From: DASQZK01 sp963771005
GTDB taxonomy: Bacteria; Bacteroidota; Bacteroidia; Bacteroidales; GCA-2748055
NCBI GenBank assembly: GCA_963771005.1
Contig: CAVYRO010000002.1
Location: 806,001-870,000 of the forward strand
Direction: 5' to 3'
Length of the DNA stretch: 64,000 nucleotides
Shown in pieces: positions 53,449 to 62,645 of this stretch. Under the pieces are notes generated by a model that had not been told where the DNA came from, did not search any database, and worked only from the letters and a program-made list of their open reading frames with translations. Position numbers and translations under genes: made by a program. The stretch's first letter is position 1, and each line of letters starts with the position of its first letter.

Positions 53449-54999
53449 TTAAAAGTCCGCTTCATAGGGCTTGTTGTCATATATCACAGCGTATTCCAGC
53501 TCAATCTTTGCATAATCTACAGGGTTCAGGATTTTAATGAGCACCTTATGTTTTCCACGCGTCAACTGGTACTTCCAGAATGGAGTGAACCTGCGCTTGT
53601 TGGTGGCCGTGGGTAATTCAGCCTTTTCCACGAGCTCGCCGTCGATGTACATTTCTGTCTTAAAAACATAGTTCTTCTCACCGTAATCTTTAATGTTGGG
53701 AGGACCTGCGAGTGCAAAGCCTATACCTTCAAATTCAAAGCTGATCTCATTTTTCGTCTGCCGGGGGACGATCCTTGCAACCGGGTAGTGTCCTTCAAAA
53801 GCCACTTCCAGGGGAACTGTTTCCGGCGCCTGAGCAACGATAACCAAATTATCATTATTAACCTTTCCGCCATTTCGAAGGATCATTTTTTCCGCATGCC
53901 TGTATGACATATCGTAAGCATCGAGAAGGGAAATTTTTGTTCCCATGAAAGGAAGCTTCTCCACCTTATCCAGGCCCTGGGTCCAGAATTCCGGTATCTT
54001 ATCAAAGCCGACGATAGCCGCAAGCACCCCTCCTGCCGAGCCGGGGTTACAGTCGGCATCGTCGCCGCAGCGGGTGGCTATCTCGTAGGTTCGTGTAAAA
54101 TCACCCTTGCCGTAGAGAAGACCGGTAACGACATGTGCTGCGTTGATCTTGGCATCTATATCAAAGGGTTCGAAAACGCCCAGTGGAGAACCGATGTCCG
54201 AGGCCCATTTGCGGTTGGCTTTGTACCAGTTGGATTTCCAGTTACCGGGATCTTCGTCGTACCAGTTAACAACGTCATTCACACACTGGTAAAATTTGCT
54301 TTCCGCAGGGATTGCCGACAGGGCTTTCCGGATGATCGGTTCGATGTCATTCACGTCATCCGCAACAAGAGCAAGGGAATAGAGTGCGGCCATAAACACG
54401 CCTCCATAATACCCGTCACCGTAATTCATGATATGCCCCACCTTATCACAGATCTTTACAGCCTGGTTCACCATACCCGGAGACATAATCCCCGCAAAAT
54501 CAGCTTCTATCTGGAAATCAATATCATCTGCACAGGGGTTGTTCAGCCAGTACCCCGAAGCCGGTGGTTTTAACCCGTTGAGTACATTGTATCTTGCCGT
54601 CTGGTTAGCAAACCACAACTTATAATCGGCGTTGGCAAATGATTCAGCAAACGTTTGTGCAGGGGCATCAATACCATGGTCCTCGATGACCTGCATAAAC
54701 GTAAGATCCATATAAACATCATCATAGGTACCCGGACGCTCCCTATATTCAACCGCCATGGATGAATCATTCCACACCAGTGGGTGATAGTCGCGTATCA
54801 TGGTTGTATTGTACCTGAACTCGGAAGGAACTCCGAAGGTAACCCCGATCGTCTGCGCAGCCCAGGCTCCTTTGATCTTGTTTTTTAGCGCTTCTTTTGA
54901 TATTGTGATGGTATTGCCTGATCTATTAATTCCCGGATCCTGGGAAAATACCCAGATACCTATGGCAATAAAGGCAAAAACTAGAATGGATTTTTTCAT
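53449..54999 (-). CDS. exported ADP-ribosylglycohydrolase-family protein
   Basis: 516 aa with a signal peptide (MKKSILVFAFIAIGIWVFSQ). The ARH-type fold shows IKGAWAAQTIGVTFG (43-57), the acidic TYDDVYMDLT (91-100), CADDIDFQIEAD (156-167) and CGDDADCNPGSAGG (311-324), which place the magnesium ligands of ADP-ribosylglycohydrolases. About 120 C-terminal residues form a separate beta domain. Such proteins recur in polysaccharide utilisation loci, where ADP-ribose is an unlikely substrate; the true reaction here is unknown. Confidence 0.85.
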   Translation of the reverse strand: MKKSILVFAFIAIGIWVFSQDPGINRSGNTITISKEALKNKIKGAWAAQTIGVTFGVPSEFRYNTTMIRDYHPLVWNDSSMAVEYRERPGTYDDVYMDLTFMQVIEDHGIDAPAQTFAESFANADYKLWFANQTARYNVLNGLKPPASGYWLNNPCADDIDFQIEADFAGIMSPGMVNQAVKICDKVGHIMNYGDGYYGGVFMAALYSLALVADDVNDIEPIIRKALSAIPAESKFYQCVNDVVNWYDEDPGNWKSNWYKANRKWASDIGSPLGVFEPFDIDAKINAAHVVTGLLYGKGDFTRTYEIATRCGDDADCNPGSAGGVLAAIVGFDKIPEFWTQGLDKVEKLPFMGTKISLLDAYDMSYRHAEKMILRNGGKVNNDNLVIVAQAPETVPLEVAFEGHYPVARIVPRQTKNEISFEFEGIGFALAGPPNIKDYGEKNYVFKTEMYIDGELVEKAELPTATNKRRFTPFWKYQLTRGKHKVLIKILNPVDYAKIELEYAVIYDNKPYEADF

Positions 55000-55034
55000 G
55001 ATGATTTCAATTTAATTCAGCTAAATGCGAAACG

Positions 55035-57653
55035 TTAGTTCTTTATAAACTTCATTCTGTTTTCCCCCGGCGTAACAAGGATATAAATACCCGGTTGCAG
55101 GGTGGATACCCGGATACGTGTTCCTTTTCCGGTAAGGACAAGGCTACCGGAAAGATTATAGATCCTGTATTCCATTCCGGGATCTCCGGCTTTAATATAC
55201 AGGATATCCGTTACCGGATTGGGATAGATACCAATGCCCTTCGTGGTAAGTTTAAAGGGGACGGAAGTACCGGTCAGGAGCTCCGGCAGGAAGACGGGAG
55301 ATTCAAGATATTGTGTCTGCGTACCGGTTATGGTGATCCAGTCGGGCGGACCGATATGAACATCATCGAGATCCAGAACGGCATTCACATCAAATGCCTT
55401 GAAAATCAGTCTGAAGCTGCCCGAAGGTACTTCATACAACATCAATGACCGGCTGTAACCGGTCCAATCCCGGGTGAGGGTGATCCCGTCAAAATCAAAC
55501 ACTTCCAGCGTCTCCGTATTCTCGATAAAAGGGATAAGCCGGGCTCCGGTTATATTCGCTTTGGCTTTCAAACGTACCGTTAAAGTATCGCCCAGGTTGA
55601 TCTTAAAATTCTGATCACACCGTATAAAGTAGGAATCGTCGCCTCCGAGATTCGTCACTACCGACCGTAAACCGGTGGTTCCGTCGTAGCCGTTTCCCGG
55701 ATCGAAGAGAACCACCTGGTTTGTTTTTCCGGGGATCCCTTCCCAACCCCCGCTTTCCATGTCGCCGTTTGTAATATAGTTCGCATTCGTGAGCAAATGC
55801 CCATTGAAGATCACGCTGTCAAAAACGAAACCATCCAGGAACTCGTCCGGATCTTCACCCTTGATCTCATTGACAAAATTTGTATTCATCGGCATCTGAA
55901 CATTCCAGTTTCTCAGCACAAGGCCATGGATATGGTCGTGGGAATAAGGATCGGGAGTGATCTTGAAAACTTTCGGTATGGGATTTTCGGTCACCACATC
56001 TTCGATCAGCCAATTCTGTTGCAAGTCCTCCTTACCCGGGCTTTTGTAATGGTTTCCTACATCGCATAACAGGGCTGAATTGAATCCGGGTTTATCCCAT
56101 TCCGCCCGGAGTACATCGATCCTGCTCAGCCTGACCCCTCGCGAGGTAGATCCTCCGACAGCCCCGCCCCAACTCATCTGGATAATACCCCCGTTGTCGA
56201 GCTGCCACACGACGATATCGGACCAGGTTATGGAGTCGCGGTACACTTTGATGGCATCGTCGTTAGCCCAGACGAAACACTTGGATACAGTGGAACCTGC
56301 GTAGGCTGCAATGCCGTCGCAGTTCCAGACCCAGCCGGCCACCACCTTTGTATAACTTACGGTGTTGTGAGTGCCTATCAGCCGCATCGCAAAGAACTTA
56401 AAATCAGTGATCACGAGGCCTTCAACCGTGATATTGTTGCTCCCGTTAATAGCCTCCACACTGTGTGATTCCCTGTAATTCAGCCTTGCAGCGGAAAGTA
56501 CTCCCCGGCCGTAGATCCTGACACCTGAATTCCCGTTCATGATCAGCGCTCCGTAGACCCAGGCGCCATCTTCAAAGTATACATTTTTAATGTTGAAAGG
56601 AATAGTGAAGACGCCGATATCATGGACACCTTTCCTGAAATAGATCCCTTTATAATTTGTGGGAATGGATGCGACATCGTCTTTTGTTGCACTGTCAAGC
56701 ACAAGGTATTCCGGATCGGAAACATCCGGGATATCCGTTTCAGGCGGATCAGCGAAGATCAGTAACCCGTTCTTGTAGCCGTTCTCCCCTACCTCCACCG
56801 AGTACTGGGCAGGTTCGGTCACCGTGAAGGTAATCTCATTGCCGTTCACATGGGGGGTGATACCGTAGCGTGATGGCAGTATCCTGACTGTCTGACCGTC
56901 AACCGGCACCTTGTCCGTATCATTTATCCTGACGGTAACGGTCACCGGGTCATCCACCGTGAATTTGGCCCAGTTGATGGTCCTGCCTGCGAAGATACCC
57001 AGCGGGGTCTGATCCTTGGACGCCATGCCCATGTAACCCGGCGAATAGACCGGGCAGGCATGCCTGAAAACATCAAGATCCCGTGATGAAGCTCCCGAAG
57101 CGACACTCACTCCCCATATATCCGACTGGGGCACCTCGCCGTATTGTTCCGGTCCGATCTGAACATCGTCGATGAACAGGGTTCCTGTATCGTATCCCCT
57201 GAATTTTATCTTATATGTATCGGATGTCCGTGTATCGATGATGGTTGTGAAAGAATATTTCTTCCATTCGGTTGTGAGATAGGCATCCCCGAAATTCATC
57301 CACTCCAGGTTGTCCGCTTCCTGTATCCAGGGCTGTAACCTCATTCCTTCAACAGAAGCTTTTGATTGGAAGCTGACGGTGATCCGTGCATACTTTTCGA
57401 GGTGAAATTCCTCTTCACAACGGAGGATGTAGTAGGCATCACCTCCCATATCCGTAATTACGGATTCCAGGCAGCTACTACTGTCGGGTCCTTCGCCGGC
57501 TTCAAAAGTACTCGCAAGATCAGTGCTTCGCGGAACATCGGACCATCCCCCGCTTTCCATATCACCCGTGGTGATCAGGGCAGAGGATTGTGCAAACAGG
57601 AGGCCGGCGGGAATGCCGGTTATGAGAAAAAGGAGTAAAAATTTTAGTTTCAT
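55035..57653 (-). CDS. GH28/GH49-like beta-helix glycoside hydrolase with duplicated CBM-like domains and T9SS tail
   Basis: About 872 aa from ATG 57653 (MKLKFLLLFLITGIPAGLLF). Residues about 20-165 and 640-785 are a duplicated jelly-roll domain; both start with a GDMESGGW motif, and the copies share xSVxTxxGGDxYxxRC and end DDVxIGP. Between them is a beta-helix (VRIYGRGVLSAARLNYRESH, WNCDGIAAYAG, WANDDAIKVY) like polygalacturonases (GH28) and dextranases (GH49). The C-terminus IGIYPNPVTDILYIKAG to FIKN is a T9SS sorting domain. It would cleave the PUL's polysaccharide outside the cell. Confidence 0.85.
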   Translation of the reverse strand: MKLKFLLLFLITGIPAGLLFAQSSALITTGDMESGGWSDVPRSTDLASTFEAGEGPDSSSCLESVITDMGGDAYYILRCEEEFHLEKYARITVSFQSKASVEGMRLQPWIQEADNLEWMNFGDAYLTTEWKKYSFTTIIDTRTSDTYKIKFRGYDTGTLFIDDVQIGPEQYGEVPQSDIWGVSVASGASSRDLDVFRHACPVYSPGYMGMASKDQTPLGIFAGRTINWAKFTVDDPVTVTVRINDTDKVPVDGQTVRILPSRYGITPHVNGNEITFTVTEPAQYSVEVGENGYKNGLLIFADPPETDIPDVSDPEYLVLDSATKDDVASIPTNYKGIYFRKGVHDIGVFTIPFNIKNVYFEDGAWVYGALIMNGNSGVRIYGRGVLSAARLNYRESHSVEAINGSNNITVEGLVITDFKFFAMRLIGTHNTVSYTKVVAGWVWNCDGIAAYAGSTVSKCFVWANDDAIKVYRDSITWSDIVVWQLDNGGIIQMSWGGAVGGSTSRGVRLSRIDVLRAEWDKPGFNSALLCDVGNHYKSPGKEDLQQNWLIEDVVTENPIPKVFKITPDPYSHDHIHGLVLRNWNVQMPMNTNFVNEIKGEDPDEFLDGFVFDSVIFNGHLLTNANYITNGDMESGGWEGIPGKTNQVVLFDPGNGYDGTTGLRSVVTNLGGDDSYFIRCDQNFKINLGDTLTVRLKAKANITGARLIPFIENTETLEVFDFDGITLTRDWTGYSRSLMLYEVPSGSFRLIFKAFDVNAVLDLDDVHIGPPDWITITGTQTQYLESPVFLPELLTGTSVPFKLTTKGIGIYPNPVTDILYIKAGDPGMEYRIYNLSGSLVLTGKGTRIRVSTLQPGIYILVTPGENRMKFIKN

Positions 57654-57768
57654 AGAGTTTTTTTCAATAATGGGATTGCTATAGGGGCAACCGTTACTAA
57701 TGCTTCGCTTTTCCCGCTGAGTACGCCGGAACACCGTAGAGACCGGATTCAAACCAATGAAACCAGTA

Positions 57769-59688
57769 TCATTTACTTATCGAGTCCACCAGCCATGTCA
57801 GGTGCCATGTACCGGCTTTCCTTCCGCCCGCATCATAGTAAGGACTGAAATATAACGGGTCCTTACCGGCTATGTTCAATTTGTATTCCGGCGCCTGTGT
57901 AAAATTACCTGTATCTACAGGGATAAAAACAGATCCAGGGTCCTTATCCCGCAGGTTGATGACGTCTTCCCTGTCGGTTCCGCCGATCAGCCCGTTGGTT
58001 GCATATACCAAAGGCCCGCGGGTCAATGCGAACCATCTTACCCTGAAAATATCATCCCTGCCCTGTGGAACAGTTGCATGCTCAGCATGATGAACGATTC
58101 TCAGATCAAAAGGAAACTCAATTTCAATTTGGTCATTTTTCTTCCACTGCCTGCTTATCGTAAAAAACTCACCGCTTTGCATGCCAGCCGTGTCCATCAC
58201 ATTTCCATTTACCGAAATCACTGCATTACCGGCCCATCCGGGAATCCTGACAAATACGGGAAATTCTCCTTTTCCGGAGGGAACCAGGGTGATCCTGATC
58301 CTGCCATCGAAAGGGTAAGCCGTTTCCTGCCGGATTGTTACATTACCATCGGGCAGGTCCAGAGTTGCCTCGCTGCCTGTGTAAATATTGACAGAAATAC
58401 CATTATTCTTTTTGCCATAGATAATACCGGCTATCTCTTCCAGTGCAAGAGCCCCGCTGGAGGGGCAGCAGTCGTTAAAATGAGCCTCATGCCTTCTGCC
58501 ATTGGCGAAGGAATGGTAACACCATGTGATGCCATCGGGGTATGATGCTCCGGCGAGGGCATTGAAGGTGGTTTTTTCAATCTCGTCCGCATACCGGGCA
58601 GATCCGGTAATTTTTAAAAGTTCACGGTTCAGCTGGATCCATGCCATCGAACTGCAGGTTTCCGTAAACCCGTAAGGACTCCAGAAACCTGCCCTGTCGA
58701 AGCACTCGTAAAAGTTACCTATCCCTCCCCAGGGCCCTCCGCAGATAGTGAGATGCCAGTCCCTGATGTTCTTCCATGCATTCTCCACCGCTTCCAGGTA
58801 TTTCTTTTCACCTGTGATCTCGTACAATCCTGCAACAGCCTTTAGATTCCAGATCACCTGGTAAGCCTTTCCATCACCTACATTTACCATATCGCGATTA
58901 TGCAATGCTGTGGAGATCAGTCTTAGCCCTTCCTTTTCGTCCATTTCCTTCACGATGAGCTTTGCGAAATCGAGGTATTTTTCGTCACGGGTAAGCCTGT
59001 ACAATTCAACGACGGGGTCAAGAATGATTGTCGCAGAAACACCATCACGGGTTCCATATCCGGTTACAGGATTTTTTCCATCGCCAAATGTCCGCAGAAA
59101 TAATTCTCCTATCTTCCGGGCAGCGTTCTCATAAGAAGCATTGGGAAAATACTGGTTTACCGTGAGAAGACCCAGGGTCATGTAGCTGAGGTTCCATACA
59201 TCCCAGGATCTCGTGTGCGATATCTTATCGTTGGTGAGCTGCTGTGCTGGTGAATATGTGCCAAGGTATCCGTTAGCTTCCTGATTTTCCACCAGATAAT
59301 CAGCGGTTTGGAGTAAAAGTGACTTAAGTTTCGTATCACCCGTCCGGTTAGCGGCAAGCGCCGTAGCGTAAAGCCATTTTCCCGCGTGCTCTCCATACCA
59401 GTCGGTCTTCGAATGATTTGCCCTGGATTCTCTGCTGAACATGGTGATCAGTTCACCGTCGTTCCATCCCGGCAGTGACATAAGTCTGCCCATCTCGCTT
59501 TTTTCCAATTCATCACCCAGCAACCCGCCCACGACGACGGTATTAAGGGCTGCATACCCAATCTTGCCGGAAGGAATGACCGAAGTCTGCGCATTAAGCA
59601 TACCGCAGAATACCGGTTGTAGACTCAGCCATGCAATAAAAACCGCCTTTATCAGTAACAATCCAGTATCTATTTTCCAATTTTTCAT
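57769..59688 (-). CDS. GH127-family (DUF1680) beta-L-arabinofuranosidase-like enzyme
   Basis: 639 aa with an N-terminal signal (LLIKAVFIAWLSLQPVFCG). The catalytic and zinc residues of GH127 appear as E343-x-C345 in TETCSSMAW and C407-C408 in NDCCPSSG, matching the Glu-Cys and Cys-Cys pairs of HypBA1. The alpha-barrel is followed by two beta domains (FPVFVRIPGWAGNAVISVNG). It would release beta-L-arabinofuranose, or the related GH146 linkage, from pectic arabinan. It lies between the DUF1735-type lipoprotein and GH28-like genes. Confidence 0.9.
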   Translation of the reverse strand: MKNWKIDTGLLLIKAVFIAWLSLQPVFCGMLNAQTSVIPSGKIGYAALNTVVVGGLLGDELEKSEMGRLMSLPGWNDGELITMFSRESRANHSKTDWYGEHAGKWLYATALAANRTGDTKLKSLLLQTADYLVENQEANGYLGTYSPAQQLTNDKISHTRSWDVWNLSYMTLGLLTVNQYFPNASYENAARKIGELFLRTFGDGKNPVTGYGTRDGVSATIILDPVVELYRLTRDEKYLDFAKLIVKEMDEKEGLRLISTALHNRDMVNVGDGKAYQVIWNLKAVAGLYEITGEKKYLEAVENAWKNIRDWHLTICGGPWGGIGNFYECFDRAGFWSPYGFTETCSSMAWIQLNRELLKITGSARYADEIEKTTFNALAGASYPDGITWCYHSFANGRRHEAHFNDCCPSSGALALEEIAGIIYGKKNNGISVNIYTGSEATLDLPDGNVTIRQETAYPFDGRIRITLVPSGKGEFPVFVRIPGWAGNAVISVNGNVMDTAGMQSGEFFTISRQWKKNDQIEIEFPFDLRIVHHAEHATVPQGRDDIFRVRWFALTRGPLVYATNGLIGGTDREDVINLRDKDPGSVFIPVDTGNFTQAPEYKLNIAGKDPLYFSPYYDAGGRKAGTWHLTWLVDSISK

Positions 59689-59837
59689 AAAACCGTTAAT
59701 CTAATATTTCAGTACTTGCCGGCGCAGGATTTGTTTTAAAACAATAACAGGAAAGGTCAGAGAAAATCATTCCTTCAAAGAAAGGTGCTGTTGACGGGCA
59801 GACGGTGCAATATCCGGTGCCCGGGATACCTCAGGAT

Positions 59838-60851
59838 TTACTGCGAGACGACCACAGGCATGAATTCTTCGTAGGCAATACCCCTGTCACGGAAAACAAG
59901 GGTATCATAAACCTGGTGATTATAAATACCCTTTCTGTACTTATAGTCAAGGTACAATACATCCCTGGGACGGCCGCCCCAGGTATCTCCTCCGGGAACC
60001 AGGACCCCCGTCCCTGTCTTGAATATTTTATATTTTGATGAAGGATCGGTGGTGATCAACACACTATCAGTAGCCTGATCCACAGATAGATCGAAGGCAA
60101 ATTCATCCCCAGAGTTGGATCCGATAAAATTCGTAGCTACACTGTAACGGAAAATTGTTTTCAGACTCACGACCTCATCGAGTTCGACATATTTCTGATG
60201 GTATTTAACCGAATCGGTAATGTTATTAAAGACATCAAGTCCGTAATCGGCACCCCGCCGAAGGTATGTTCCATGGTATTCATTCACGTATTTGACCATA
60301 TAAAGCGTAAAATCCTTGGCGGGAGCGCTGGCATCCCAGTCGGCGACAACCCGTTTATCGGGGTTGGATTTGGCAGGCACACCGCTGAGGACGGAATCTG
60401 CAGTAGTGTAAGTGATCCTTAAAGGAACAACATAATGATTGCCAGTGGCCAGTGAATCGGAGAGAAACTCCTGCGTGAGCTGAACCAGGATATAGCCGGA
60501 AAATGATCCGGAGGGAATAACAACTTCTCCGGCAGGATCAAGGGTATAGTATGATGAGGGCAGTGCCCGGACATCATTCCCGAGGCTGTCACAAAGACTT
60601 TCATCCACTTCATATCCGACTTTCCAGTTTTTGGTGTTGTGGTACATCCCCCCAATGGATACCCCAATATGGAACTTCAGCTCTTTATCGAGTGAATTAT
60701 CAATGTCGTCGTTACCCAGGGAAAGGGTCCGGACCGGGAACTGAACGGGGAAATAAACCGCATTGTAGTCGAAATCCGGGAAGTCCTTATGCTGATTTTC
60801 GCAGGCAATCAGACCTGATATCATTAACAGTAAGATCAATGCCTTTTTCAT
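59838..60851 (-). CDS. DUF1735-type surface lipoprotein
   Basis: 337 aa, lipobox ISGLIAC (C17). Signature pieces are FHIGVSIGGMYHNTKNWKVGYEVD, LPSSYYTLDPAGEVVIPSGSFSGYI, HYVVPLRITYTTADSVLSG and YHGTYLRRGADYG, the DUF1735 plus lipocalin-like layout of SusE-like proteins that follow SusD genes. It would hold glycan at the cell surface for SusCD. It is 72 bp downstream of susD. Confidence 0.85.
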   Translation of the reverse strand: MKKALILLLMISGLIACENQHKDFPDFDYNAVYFPVQFPVRTLSLGNDDIDNSLDKELKFHIGVSIGGMYHNTKNWKVGYEVDESLCDSLGNDVRALPSSYYTLDPAGEVVIPSGSFSGYILVQLTQEFLSDSLATGNHYVVPLRITYTTADSVLSGVPAKSNPDKRVVADWDASAPAKDFTLYMVKYVNEYHGTYLRRGADYGLDVFNNITDSVKYHQKYVELDEVVSLKTIFRYSVATNFIGSNSGDEFAFDLSVDQATDSVLITTDPSSKYKIFKTGTGVLVPGGDTWGGRPRDVLYLDYKYRKGIYNHQVYDTLVFRDRGIAYEEFMPVVVSQ

Positions 60852-60923
60852 TATCTGTGATTTTTATGTATTGTCGGTGTTTCCATCGGTCGTCTGAAGT
60901 CTGTTTTCTTTATTTTTTGATGT

Positions 60924-62627
60924 TCACCATCCCTTGTTCTGCTCGAGGTTATATTTCAGCGTTTCAAGATAGGGAACGGGGCCATAGATCATATAATCGT
61001 TGTAATTCCGGTTTTCAAGCAACTGCACCTCATAGGGATCCGCCTTGTTGAAATCAATGAACATCGCATTTACCGGGGCTTCCATAATACCGGTAAGGTT
61101 CCACCTGCGGATATCCCAAAAACGGAAGCCTTCAAAGCACAGTTCAATCCTTCTTTCATTTCTGACAAGTTCCCTGAACTGATCTTTACCCGGCGTCATC
61201 GAATTCAGCCAGGTGTCCGATGCCATATCGGGCAACCCTCCTCTTGTCCGGATGGCGCTGATGACATCCCGGGCTGTGAAACCATAACCCATGGGATCGG
61301 CATCGGGGCCCCAGGCTTCATTGGCAGCCTCGGCATAATTGAGGAAAATTTCTGTAAACCTGAAATAGGTGACAAAATGAGGGGCCTCGGTTACATTGCC
61401 GGGAGCAAGATTGACTTTTGAATCGAGCATGAATTTTTTAAGGTAATAACCCGAACGCGTAGATGTAACCGTACGGTTGATCCCGTCAAGCGGCGAACCC
61501 GCATCCGTGTGGATGGTGTCTTTAATAACATTGCCGTTGTAAACGATATACAACATAAGCCTGGGATCACGGCCGGTGTAAGGATCGGAAGGATCGTAGC
61601 CGCTCCCGGGGTCAGTAACAGGAAGACCCGAGCTCATCGGGAAAGCTTCGACGAGATCCTGCGTAGGATTGATCCTGCCATTACCAAATTTGGAAGGAGG
61701 AAAATTATCTTCTTCCAGGTTATTGCTGTTGCTCCATGAATTGGCCCAGATGATCTCCGGATCCTGGAAATTATTATAGAACACAATCCCTGTGGGAGAA
61801 ATGGCCGACAGACCGCCATTATTGCTAATCAATTCACCTGCAGTCTCTGCTGCCGTACTCCAGTCCGCAATACTATACGCCGGGCTTGCCGCGAAGAGTG
61901 TAACGCGGGATTTTAGCGCCAGCACAGCCAGACCTGAGATACGGTTCTTATAACGGGCGCCGAGCGTACTGTTATAAACCGGATCTCCCGATTTATCTTT
62001 GTATGTGTTGGGCAGGTATTTAACCGCAGTATCAATATCGGACAGGATCTGGTTCAAACATTCCGTATAAGTTCCACGCGGTACTTGAAAATCATCTTCC
62101 TTTGTAATCACCTTTGTGATAATTGGAAAGCCCAGCAGATTACCTCCGGCAGACATTCCCGCATGGTTTTCCAGCAACTGGAACATCCACCATGCACGAA
62201 GGCCATAAGCCTCGCCCCTGAGCCTTTTCAGATAATTGACATTAGCCTCTTCACTCTGATACGACCATTGTACCTTATCCATCTGCTGAAGGAAAGAATT
62301 GATATACACGATTTCATGGTAGGCCACATTCCATTTGGAGATTGGGTTGAAGGATGACCGCCATTCCCCGGTTGCCATCCGCCTGGCCGGTGAATTTTTA
62401 TCATTCGTCACTGCCTCATCACAAGCGACGGCTTCTTTCAATGCGGTGGAATCGGAAGGCATATCATAATAGGCGTGCAATAACAATCCTTCGTAATATG
62501 CGGGATCATTCAGCAATTCATCTTCCGTCAGGCGGTTATCCAACCCGGGATCGAGGAACTTTTCGCATGAAATGAGCCCTGTTGTTGCAATGATGACGGC
62601 TATTACCAGTTGAATGTATTTTTTCAT
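60924..62627 (-). CDS. SusD-family starch-binding-like outer-membrane lipoprotein
   Basis: 567 aa, intact. Lipobox TGLISC (C21). The N-terminal SusD-like domain has RGEAYGLRAWWMFQLLENH, and the C-terminal RagB/SusD domain has RFTEIFLNYAEAANEAWGP and LVRNERRIELCFEGFRFWDIRRW. It captures oligosaccharides with SusC at the cell surface. It sits 18 bp after susC and heads the glycan-processing genes of this PUL. In contrast to the copy at 22-23.6 kb, it has no frameshift. Confidence 0.93.
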   Translation of the reverse strand: MKKYIQLVIAVIIATTGLISCEKFLDPGLDNRLTEDELLNDPAYYEGLLLHAYYDMPSDSTALKEAVACDEAVTNDKNSPARRMATGEWRSSFNPISKWNVAYHEIVYINSFLQQMDKVQWSYQSEEANVNYLKRLRGEAYGLRAWWMFQLLENHAGMSAGGNLLGFPIITKVITKEDDFQVPRGTYTECLNQILSDIDTAVKYLPNTYKDKSGDPVYNSTLGARYKNRISGLAVLALKSRVTLFAASPAYSIADWSTAAETAGELISNNGGLSAISPTGIVFYNNFQDPEIIWANSWSNSNNLEEDNFPPSKFGNGRINPTQDLVEAFPMSSGLPVTDPGSGYDPSDPYTGRDPRLMLYIVYNGNVIKDTIHTDAGSPLDGINRTVTSTRSGYYLKKFMLDSKVNLAPGNVTEAPHFVTYFRFTEIFLNYAEAANEAWGPDADPMGYGFTARDVISAIRTRGGLPDMASDTWLNSMTPGKDQFRELVRNERRIELCFEGFRFWDIRRWNLTGIMEAPVNAMFIDFNKADPYEVQLLENRNYNDYMIYGPVPYLETLKYNLEQNKGW

Positions 62628-62645
62628 GTCGTACGTCTTTTAATT

